In this document: positions 1 through 5,327 of the stretch, one piece after another | Layout of the letters: every line of letters starts with the position of its first letter | Numbering within the stretch: the first letter of the stretch is position 1 | Source: an uncultured Collinsella sp. | Lineage (GTDB): Bacteria; Actinomycetota; Coriobacteriia; Coriobacteriales; Coriobacteriaceae | Length of the DNA: 12,101 nucleotides | NCBI GenBank assembly: GCA_959028445.1 | Contig: CAUFRY010000051.1 | Location: forward strand, 1 to 12,101 | Reading direction: 5' to 3' | Program-made: the position numbers and the translations under genes | Notes under the pieces: model-generated | The model's input: the letters and a program-made list of their open reading frames with translations, nothing else | Databases searched by the model: none | What the model was told of the DNA's origin: nothing

Positions 1-102
1 TTTTCACGGTTTTCGGTATGGCCGAGGCTATCCGTGTTAACGTAGTAGATGGGCCACTTTTGTGGCAAGGGGGCCGATCTGCGGGCCAGGGTAGCTAAAA
101 GA

Positions 103-137
103 GCCCCGTCCCAAAAAGACTGATTGGGAGCTGGGGC
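103..137. repeat. Inverted repeat upstream of the GntR gene
   Basis: GCCCC (103-107) and CCCAA (110-114) pair with TTGGG (124-128) and GGGGC (133-137) around a short A-rich loop, giving an interrupted hairpin. It ends about 60 nt before the GntR start and just before a candidate -10 box. It could be an operator, or a degraded member of the GTCCC-core intergenic elements seen elsewhere in the window. No T-run follows, so a terminator is unlikely. Confidence 0.45.
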
Positions 138-144
138 GTGTCGA

Positions 145-155
145 TGCGATAGTAT
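145..155 (+). promoter_or_regulatory. Candidate extended -10 promoter element (GntR gene)
   Basis: The 11-mer TGCGATAGTAT reads as an extended -10 (TGC followed by GATAGT), with a loose -35 candidate TTGGGA at 124-129 about 18 nt upstream. The identical 11-mer occurs at 3013-3023 in front of glnA, which supports a promoter role. Transcription from here would start near 160, which argues against the GTG at 159 as a start codon. No experimental support is visible. Confidence 0.4.
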
Positions 156-200
156 TACGTGGTGATATTCGACAAACCGTGGGCTTCATCCGAGGGCTTT

Positions 201-893
201 ATGGAACAACACCAGCATTATCAGAGCCTGCAAGACCAGGCATACAACGCATTGCGCTCCAAGATCATCTATGCCGAGCTCAAGCCTGGCACGCGCCTTT
301 CGGCGATTGGTCTGGAAAAGGAGACGGGAATCGGGCGCACGCCCATTCGCGAGTCCTTTGTGCGCCTGCGTGAGCAGGAGCTGGTGGAAACGCGTCCCAA
401 AAGCGGCACTTATGTCTCAAAAATCAGCATGGAGCGCGCCGAGAACGCCTGTTTCTTGCGCGAGAAGCTCGAGAGAAGCGTGCTCATTAAATGTTGTTCG
501 GCTGCTACGCCCGAGCAAAAGCAGCGGCTTGAGCAGATTCTTGCCGAGTCCGAGTCACTCGACCATAGCGAAACACGTCGCTTTTTCGATCTGGACAACT
601 TGTTCCATGAGACATGTTTTGAGATTGCCGATCGTCACATGTTGTGGGATTGGATGAAGAGCATCAACACGCATTTTGAGCGATACAACTGGTTGCGTAT
701 GGTGTCGCAGGATCTGGATTGGGAGCCGATTCGTCGGCAGCATCGCCGGATTCTCGAGGCCATTAAGAGGGGCGATACCGATGCGGCGAGTTATCTGGCA
801 GAGACGCACTTGCACCTGATGCCCGAGGAGCAGGGCCCGGTTATCGCCTTGCATCCCGACTACTTTGAGCTGCCTAAAGACTCGTCTATCTAG
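201..893 (+). CDS. GntR-family transcriptional regulator, FCD subfamily
   Basis: A 230-residue DNA-binding repressor/activator. The N-terminal winged helix covers about residues 8-75; YNALRSKIIYAELKPG and GIGRTPIRESFVRLREQELVE are the classic GntR signature. An all-helical FCD ligand domain follows (about 85-210). Candidate FCD metal ligands are D132, H136, H181 and H203 or H205, in the usual D-x3-H ... H ... H order. The ATG at 201 is chosen because it has GAGGG at 192-196, although the spacing is short. An in-frame GTG at 159 has no ribosome site and probably lies at or before the transcription start. FCD regulators typically respond to small organic or sugar acids, but no target gene lies alongside. 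A LacI-family regulator follows 125 nt downstream. Confidence 0.88.
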   Translation: MEQHQHYQSLQDQAYNALRSKIIYAELKPGTRLSAIGLEKETGIGRTPIRESFVRLREQELVETRPKSGTYVSKISMERAENACFLREKLERSVLIKCCSAATPEQKQRLEQILAESESLDHSETRRFFDLDNLFHETCFEIADRHMLWDWMKSINTHFERYNWLRMVSQDLDWEPIRRQHRRILEAIKRGDTDAASYLAETHLHLMPEEQGPVIALHPDYFELPKDSSI

Positions 894-926
894 CCCATCA
901 TCGCATCTGCTCGAGACGTAAAAACG

Positions 927-949
927 ACGCTGCTCACCTACAGCGTTTT
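927..949 (+). terminator. Weak hairpin after the GntR gene
   Basis: ACGCTG (927-932) pairs with CAGCGT (941-946) around an 8-nt loop, and the right arm runs into TTTT. The stem is short (6 bp) and the T-run brief, so it is at best a weak intrinsic terminator separating the two regulator genes. Confidence 0.3.
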
Positions 950-1018
950 GCAACCGAGATTTTTAAAAAAATGCCTAAAATGGCTCAGACTGCTGACAAT
1001 TGGGAAACGGGGTGCGCC

Positions 1019-2041
1019 ATGGCGCAGATGAGAATCAAGGACATTGCCGCCGAGGCGGGCGTGAGCCCGGCCACGGTCTCGCGCTATCTCAACAACCGCC
1101 CCGGGCAGATGACCGAGGAAACCCGCGCTCGCATCGCGGCGGTTATCGAGCGCACCGGCTATCGTCCACGTGCCGCCGCGCGCAATCTGCGCAGCTCGCG
1201 TACCAACCTCATCGGCGTGATCCTGGCCGACATCGCTAACCCGTTCTCCAGCGCCATGCTCGAAGGGCTTTCCGCCAGTGCCGCCGCGCGCGGCTGCTCG
1301 CTTATGACTGCCATTAGCGGCAATGATTCCGCCAAGGAAGCAGAGTCGCTCACCAGACTTATCGATGCCGGCGTGGACGGCCTGGTCGTCAACACCTGCG
1401 GCGGCAATGACGAGGCGATCGCCGCGGCTGCGGGACGCCTGCCCGTCGTGCTGCTCGACCGCGATATTGCCGCCGGCGGTGTCGATCTGGTGACCTCCAA
1501 CAACCGTGAGCTGGTCGCCGGCCTGGTAGACGCCTTGGCTGTCGCGGGCAGCGAGCGCCTGTGCCTGCTCACCGAGGCAAGCGACGACAGCCCTGTGCGT
1601 CGCGAGCGTGCCGAGGCCTTTGTCGACGAGCTTTCGCGACGCGGCCTTGCGGGTGAGGTCGTCACCCTGGCCGATGGTGGCGCCACGGGTGTCAGTCGCC
1701 TGGACGAGACCATCCGCGGCTATGCGGGTAAAAAGCTCGGCCTCATTGCCGTCAACGGCCTGGTCTTTCTGCGTCTGACCGAGGCGCTAGCGCAGCTGGG
1801 ACCCTCGCTGCCGGCGGGGCTCAAGATCGCGACGTTTGACGACTACCCCTGGAACCATGTGCTCTTTGGTGGCGTGACCACGGCCGCGCAGGACACCCTC
1901 ACCATTGCCGAGCGCGTAGTCGAGCGCCTTTCCGAGCGCATCGACGTTGTTACCACCACCGTGGGCGAGGCCGCAAAGCTCGCCCCCAAGCGCATCGAGA
2001 TTCCCGGCCACATCGAACACCGCGCTTCGACCTCGCGCTAG
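1019..2041 (+). CDS. LacI/GalR-family transcriptional regulator
   Basis: A 340-residue repressor-type regulator. Residues 5-50 form the LacI helix-turn-helix (IKDIAAEAGVSPATVSRYLN), followed by the hinge helix (about 51-60, RAAARNLRSS) and a periplasmic-binding-protein-like sugar domain (about 64-310). That domain includes ANPFSSAMLEGL, the DGLVV strand and the FDDYPW segment near residue 273. The FDDxxW pattern occurs in LacI proteins that respond to sugar acids (KdgR-like), but this is only a hint. The start at 1019 has GGGG at 1009-1012 with 6-nt spacing. An in-frame ATG at 971 adds 16 non-conserved residues and has no ribosome site. The gene ends directly against the operator of the downstream toxin-antitoxin operon. 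No transport or catabolic gene is adjacent, so the regulon cannot be read from context. Confidence 0.9.
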   Translation: MAQMRIKDIAAEAGVSPATVSRYLNNRPGQMTEETRARIAAVIERTGYRPRAAARNLRSSRTNLIGVILADIANPFSSAMLEGLSASAAARGCSLMTAISGNDSAKEAESLTRLIDAGVDGLVVNTCGGNDEAIAAAAGRLPVVLLDRDIAAGGVDLVTSNNRELVAGLVDALAVAGSERLCLLTEASDDSPVRRERAEAFVDELSRRGLAGEVVTLADGGATGVSRLDETIRGYAGKKLGLIAVNGLVFLRLTEALAQLGPSLPAGLKIATFDDYPWNHVLFGGVTTAAQDTLTIAERVVERLSERIDVVTTTVGEAAKLAPKRIEIPGHIEHRASTSR

Positions 2042-2075
2042 CCTGTATGATAATATATAGACAATGTCATACAGG
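2042..2075. promoter_or_regulatory. Operator/promoter palindrome of the HEPN-MNT module
   Basis: A perfect 9-bp inverted repeat, CCTGTATGA (2042-2050) and TCATACAGG (2067-2075), is separated by a 16-nt AT-rich centre. The left arm begins right after the LacI stop codon and overlaps -10-like sequences (TATGAT 2046-2051 or GATAAT 2049-2054). The right arm runs into the Shine-Dalgarno AGGAGG (2073-2078). This placement suits autorepression by the ribbon-helix-helix part of the antitoxin. It could instead act as an RNA hairpin hiding the ribosome site. Confidence 0.65.
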
Positions 2076-2083
2076 AGGTATCC

Positions 2084-2578
2084 ATGGCTGCGTCTGTGCT
2101 GAGTGTGCGAGTGGACTCGTCAATTAAAGACTCATTTGCCGAACTGTGCGAAGAGCTTGGCATGACTTCGTCTGTTGCGGTCAATATGTTTATGAGGCAG
2201 ATGCTGCGCGAGCGCTCTCTGCCGTTTGTTCCTTCACTTGGTAAAAGCTCTGCGAGCGAAAGCGCCGCGGCGGGCATTTTGGATACTGCCCAGATTGAGT
2301 CCGCCGTCCGCGAGGCAGCCAGCACGATTCCCGCCATCAAAACCGTGATTCTATTTGGTTCGTATGCCCGTGGCGAGGCGCATGCCGATAGTGATATTGA
2401 CTTGCGTCTCGAAGTCGATCGCGAGCAGGGCTTTGGTCTTTTTGCGCTGTCGGCGTTTGGCGAGGCGGTGCGCAAAGAAACCGGGAGGCAGGTTGATCTC
2501 GTCTCTAGTGATCATCTTGATGACGAACTTGCCGCGGTAATCGAGCGCGAAGGAGTGATCCTTTATGATCGCGCGTAA
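2084..2578 (+). CDS. Fusion antitoxin: RelB/DinJ-like RHH domain plus MNT nucleotidyltransferase (MntA type)
   Basis: A 164-residue protein with two parts. Residues 4-45 (SVLSVRVDSSIKDSFAELC...SVAVNMFMRQML) match the ribbon-helix-helix N-terminus of RelB/DinJ antitoxins, a DNA-binding dimer fold. Residues about 70-163 form a minimal nucleotidyltransferase: VILFGSYARGEAHADSDIDL carries G92-S93, then ten residues, then D104-x-D106 (the GSX10DXD motif of MntA), with D138 in RQVDLVSS as the likely third carboxylate. The catalytic set looks intact. In characterised HEPN/MNT pairs the MntA protein neutralises HepT by adding AMP to a tyrosine near the HEPN motif. Usual MntA proteins lack a DNA-binding domain, so the fusion would add operator binding. 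AGGAGG at 2073-2078 sets the start. The gene overlaps the toxin gene by 14 nt. Base composition is less GC-rich than the flanking housekeeping genes, consistent with transfer. Confidence 0.85.
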   Translation: MAASVLSVRVDSSIKDSFAELCEELGMTSSVAVNMFMRQMLRERSLPFVPSLGKSSASESAAAGILDTAQIESAVREAASTIPAIKTVILFGSYARGEAHADSDIDLRLEVDREQGFGLFALSAFGEAVRKETGRQVDLVSSDHLDDELAAVIEREGVILYDRA

Positions 2579-2936
2579 GTCAGACAGCCTTCGCGCCCAA
2601 GAGGTTTTGGAGGCCATCTCCGAAACGAACGAGCGCATCAAGGCTTTTGATATCACCGAGGACCAGTTTCTGCATGCGAATGACGTGCGGACGAGGGCGT
2701 TGGCGGACTCCCTTTTGATGTGTGCGCTTAGGGTGACGGAAGAAGCGGGCAAATTGTCGGAACGCTCGCAGCGGCTTCATCCCGAAATTGAATGGCGTGG
2801 AATTATCGGCATGAGAAATTATCTTGCGCATGATTACGGCAATGTCGACCGCTCGGTTGTTTGGGATGCAGTGACGATGGAGTTCCCTGCGCTGGAACGA
2901 GCCTGTAGACAAATTGTCTCCGAATCTGAACGCTAG
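2565..2936 (+). CDS. HepT-like HEPN ribonuclease toxin (DUF86 family)
   Basis: A 123-residue all-helical HEPN protein. The active-site motif RNYLAHDY places R84, H89 and Y91 as R-X4-H-X-Y, the exact HepT signature: Arg and His for RNA cleavage and Tyr as the AMPylation target. Other HepT/DUF86 landmarks are RALADSLLMCALRVTEEAGKLS (about 44-65), EIEWRGIIGMRNYLAH (75-89) and VDRSVVWDAV (94-103). The start ATG lies inside the antitoxin gene and has its own GAAGGAG ribosome site at 2549-2555. The arrangement (antitoxin first, 14-nt overlap) implies translational coupling. It is expected to be a cytoplasmic toxin that cleaves RNA unless AMPylated or bound by its partner. RNA target and toxicity cannot be read from sequence. 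Confidence 0.88.
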   Translation: MIARKSDSLRAQEVLEAISETNERIKAFDITEDQFLHANDVRTRALADSLLMCALRVTEEAGKLSERSQRLHPEIEWRGIIGMRNYLAHDYGNVDRSVVWDAVTMEFPALERACRQIVSESER

Positions 2937-2989
2937 CCGCTCGTTCGCAACTGCCTGTTCACACACGTTTTTTGAGCGCTTGATACGCT

Positions 2990-3005
2990 TTAACCCTGCG
3001 GAAAC
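2990..3005 (+). promoter_or_regulatory. GlnR-box-like operator upstream of glnA
   Basis: TTAAC (2990-2994), six bases, then GAAAC (3001-3005) fits the actinobacterial GlnR half-site pair gTnAC-n6-GaAAC at all but one of the specified bases. It sits just upstream of the glnA candidate -10 (3013-3023), over the -35 position. A GlnR-like regulator is encoded immediately after glnA, which makes the match more credible. The position would allow either repression or activation. Confidence 0.5.
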
Positions 3006-3012
3006 ATTTTTC

Positions 3013-3023
3013 TGCGATAGTAT
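3013..3023 (+). promoter_or_regulatory. Candidate extended -10 element of glnA
   Basis: TGCGATAGTAT is an extended -10-like sequence about 48 nt before the glnA start codon. It is an exact copy of the 11-mer at 145-155 before the GntR gene. No good -35 hexamer is present; the GlnR-box-like motif occupies that region, as expected for a regulator-dependent promoter. Confidence 0.45.
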
Positions 3024-3070
3024 CTGCGATATAGACCAGTCGAAACCCGCCCGAAAGAAAGGGGAGCGAC

Positions 3071-4408
3071 ATGAACCAGCAGAACATCGATTACGTACTC
3101 CGCTCCGTAGAGCAGCGTGACATCCGCTTTGTGCGTCTGTGGTTTGTCGACATTCTCGGCCGCCTCAAGAACTTTGCCATTAGCCCCGAGGACCTCGAGG
3201 TCGCTTTTGAGGAGGGTATTGGCTTTGACGGCTCCGCCATCGAGGGCTTTGCCACGCCCGAGGAAGCCGACATGCTGGCGTTTCCCGATGCTTCGACCTT
3301 CCAGATTTTGCCGTGGCGCCCGAGCCACAACGGCGTCGCCCGCGTGTTCTGCGATGTGTGCACCCCCGACCGCAAGCCCTTCGCCGGCGATCCGCGCGAT
3401 GCGTTGCGCCGCATGTTCTATAAGGCCGAGAAGGCTGGCTACCTGCTCAACGTGGGCGCCGAGCTGGAGTATTACTACTTCCCCGACGAGCACACCCCCG
3501 AGCCGCTCGACAACGTGGGCTACTTCGATCTTTCGGTGAGCGATGCCGCTCGCGACCTGCGCCGCAACACGGTCCTCACGCTCGAGAAGATGTCCGTGCC
3601 CGTGGAGTACACCTTCCACGCCGCCGGCCGCTCGCAGCACGGCATGAGCCTGCGCCACGCCGAGGCCCTGAGCATGTCCGACGCCATCACCACGGCCAAA
3701 CTCATCATTAAGCAGCAGGCTTACGAGAGCGGGTGCCACGCCTCCTTTATGCCCAAGCCGTTGGCGGGCGAGGACGGCAGCGCTATGTTCCTGTGCCAGT
3801 CGCTATTCGACCACGACGGCAACAACGTCTTTTGGGGCGAGGACGACGAGAAGTACCACCTCTCCGATATCGCCAAGCACTACATGGCCGGCATCTTGGC
3901 GCACGCGCGCGAGATCAGCGCCATCACTAACCCCACGGTCAACTCGTACAAGCGCATCACCACGGGCGGCGACTCCGTGCCGCAGTACGCCACGTGGGGC
4001 CTGCGCAACCGCGCGAGTATGGTCCGCATTCCGGTCTACAAGCCCGGCAAGCAGCTGTCCACGCGCATCGAGCTTCGCAGCCCCGACCCCATGGCCAACC
4101 CGTACCTGGTCAACGCCGTCACGCTGGCGGCTGGCCTGGACGGCATCGAGCGCAAGCTGGAGCTCCCGCCCGAGGCAACGGCTGAGACGCTCAAGCTTAC
4201 CGACCGCCAGATGGTCGAGGCCGGCTACACGCCGCTGCCGCGCTCGCTCAAAGAGGCGCTCGACGTGTTTGAGGACTCGCAGTTTATGAAGGATGCCCTC
4301 GGCGAGCACATCCACAGCTTCTTCCTCAAAAAGAAGCGCGACGAGTGGCATAAGTTTGAGTCTACGATCACCGAGTGGGAGATTAAGCACTACCTGGCGA
4401 ACTCCTAA
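3071..4408 (+). CDS. glnA: Glutamine synthetase family protein, type I, with altered active-site residues
   Basis: A 445-residue protein, the length of the short GSI-alpha form and alignable throughout with Bacillus GlnA. Shared blocks include FDGSAIEGF (52-60), ELEYYYF (131-137), NPTVNSYKR (287-295), LRNRASMVRIP (311-321) and RIELRSPDPMANPYL (332-346). The family makes glutamine from glutamate, ammonia and ATP. E131, E133 and E334 are retained, but the block HHEVAPGQHEI of Bacillus reads FHAAGRSQHGM (182-192), losing both Glu metal ligands. NGSGMH reads DGSAMF (235-240), replacing the His ligand by Phe. The GYEAP flap reads GGDSVP. The gene is uninterrupted, so it is not a decaying pseudogene. 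It may be a divergent ligase or a non-catalytic sensor. GGGGAG at 3060-3065 sets the start. The GlnR-like gene follows after 50 nt, probably co-transcribed. The symbol reflects family only. Confidence 0.85.
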   Translation: MNQQNIDYVLRSVEQRDIRFVRLWFVDILGRLKNFAISPEDLEVAFEEGIGFDGSAIEGFATPEEADMLAFPDASTFQILPWRPSHNGVARVFCDVCTPDRKPFAGDPRDALRRMFYKAEKAGYLLNVGAELEYYYFPDEHTPEPLDNVGYFDLSVSDAARDLRRNTVLTLEKMSVPVEYTFHAAGRSQHGMSLRHAEALSMSDAITTAKLIIKQQAYESGCHASFMPKPLAGEDGSAMFLCQSLFDHDGNNVFWGEDDEKYHLSDIAKHYMAGILAHAREISAITNPTVNSYKRITTGGDSVPQYATWGLRNRASMVRIPVYKPGKQLSTRIELRSPDPMANPYLVNAVTLAAGLDGIERKLELPPEATAETLKLTDRQMVEAGYTPLPRSLKEALDVFEDSQFMKDALGEHIHSFFLKKKRDEWHKFESTITEWEIKHYLANS

Positions 4409-4446
4409 TCGCGCTGACTTGTTCCAGTACGATTGAGCTCATTTCC

Positions 4447-4453
4447 TTGGAGG
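4447..4453 (+). promoter_or_regulatory. Ribosome binding site deciding the GlnR-like start
   Basis: TTGGAGG lies 5 nt before the ATG at 4459. An in-frame TTG at 4447 is part of this site and has no ribosome site of its own, so 4459 is the start. Confidence 0.7.
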
Positions 4454-4458
4454 CCGAT

Positions 4459-5121
4459 ATGTCCGAAAAGAGTGCCCTGTTCATGGCGCGCACGACGCGC
4501 TTCCACGAGTTTGCCCGCAGCTTGACGACCACCCTGGGTGTCGAGGTGAGCCTGGCTACCCCCGATTCGCCGACTGCGGCGCACGACTTTGACCTGCTGA
4601 TCCTCGATTCCGACGGCATCCGCAGCGACCGCATCGATCAGATTGCCAAGTGGCTTGACGATCGCGGCGGCGTCCCCATGTTGGTGATCGTCGACGACGA
4701 GGCGCTCGGCACCCTGCGCCTGCCGAATCACGCGCATGCCGACTTTGTATGCCCCACGGCGACGCCCAACGAACTCAAGGCTCGCGCACAGCGCCTGATG
4801 GGCGAGGAGGAGACCGTCACCGCCGACGATGTGCTCAACATCGATAACCTCGAGATTAACCTGGCTACCTACCAGGTGACACTCGATAACGAGCCCATCG
4901 ACCTGACGCTGATGGAGTACTCGCTGCTGAGCTTTTTGGCGACGCATCCCAACCGTGCCTACAGCCGCGAGGTACTGCTGCACCGCGTGTGGGGCTTTGA
5001 GTACTGCGGCGGTACGCGTACCGTCGACGTGCACATCCGACGCATCCGCTCCAAGGTGGGCCCGCAGATCGCGGCACATATCACCACCGTCCGCGGCGTG
5101 GGCTATCTGTTTAAGGACTAG
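4459..5121 (+). CDS. glnR: GlnR-like OmpR-family response regulator with atypical receiver
   Basis: A 220-residue regulator. Residues 1-115 resemble a receiver fold: D50 (LLILDSDG) sits at the phospho-acceptor position, but the N-terminal acidic pair and the conserved Lys are absent, and no histidine kinase is adjacent. Residues about 128-219 are an OmpR/PhoB winged helix: LTLMEYSLLSFLATHPNRAYSR, VWGFEYCGGTRTVDVHIRRIRSK and TTVRGVGYLF. The GGTRTVDVHxRRxRxKxGP block is very close to actinobacterial GlnR. Known GlnR proteins act without phosphorylation and control glnA, amtB and other nitrogen genes. The position right after glnA and a GlnR-box-like motif at 2990-3005 support that role. An ordinary orphan response regulator is the main alternative. 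No terminator separates it from glnA. Confidence 0.75.
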   Translation: MSEKSALFMARTTRFHEFARSLTTTLGVEVSLATPDSPTAAHDFDLLILDSDGIRSDRIDQIAKWLDDRGGVPMLVIVDDEALGTLRLPNHAHADFVCPTATPNELKARAQRLMGEEETVTADDVLNIDNLEINLATYQVTLDNEPIDLTLMEYSLLSFLATHPNRAYSREVLLHRVWGFEYCGGTRTVDVHIRRIRSKVGPQIAAHITTVRGVGYLFKD

Positions 5122-5126
5122 CTTTT

Positions 5127-5157
5127 CACCACAAAGGGGACAGGCACCTTTGTGGTG
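5127..5157. repeat. REP-like inverted repeat with GGGGACAGG loop
   Basis: CACCACAAAG (5127-5136) and CTTTGTGGTG (5148-5157) are perfect 10-bp arms, 11 bp if G5137-C5147 is counted, around an 11-nt centre containing GGGACAGGCAC. It starts 6 nt after the regulator stop codon and is followed by GGTTTT, so it may also end transcription. The GGGAC core recurs in other intergenic gaps here, which suggests a dispersed element family. Confidence 0.6.
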
Positions 5158-5165
5158 GTTTTGAC

Positions 5166-5190
5166 GCAGGCCGGGTCCTTTTGGGCCTGC
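5166..5190. repeat. Intergenic hairpin
   Basis: GCAGGCC (5166-5172) pairs with GGCCTGC (5184-5190) around a loop of 11 nt. No T-run follows. It is one of three hairpins in the roughly 200-nt gap between the GlnR-like gene and htrA. Its function is unknown. Confidence 0.4.
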
Positions 5191-5274
5191 AACAGAACTT
5201 AAGCCTTCCTAAAAGATTGCGTTCTCATACACGTGCACCCGCATATTGGGGTACAACTCAACGTGAACAATGAT

Positions 5275-5298
5275 GGCCCGCCACATGTTTGGCGGGCC
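5275..5298 (+). terminator. Hairpin in front of htrA: terminator or leader element
   Basis: GGCCCGCCA (5275-5283) and TGGCGGGCC (5290-5298) form a perfect 9-bp GC-rich stem with a 6-nt loop, followed by TTTGGTTATTT. This resembles an intrinsic terminator with an interrupted T-run, yet the htrA start codon is only 29 nt further on. The htrA promoter must therefore lie within or upstream of it. It either ends the glnA-glnR transcript or attenuates htrA. Confidence 0.55.
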
Positions 5299-5327
5299 TT
5301 TGGTTATTTGACGAAAGGATCGCAGCT

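Noticed and set aside
2937..2989. Terminator after the HEPN toxin gene (T6 at 2968-2973)
   Set aside because: No stable stem precedes the T-run; only CGCTC/GAGCG about 30 nt apart, too weak to call.
2990..3739. Minus-strand open frame across the glnA 5' half
   Set aside because: No domain or ribosome site; the plus-strand glutamine synthetase fold explains the sequence.
4459..5121. Two-component system interpretation of the regulator
   Set aside because: No histidine kinase is adjacent, and the receiver lacks the acidic pair and the conserved Lys, so phosphorelay control is unlikely.
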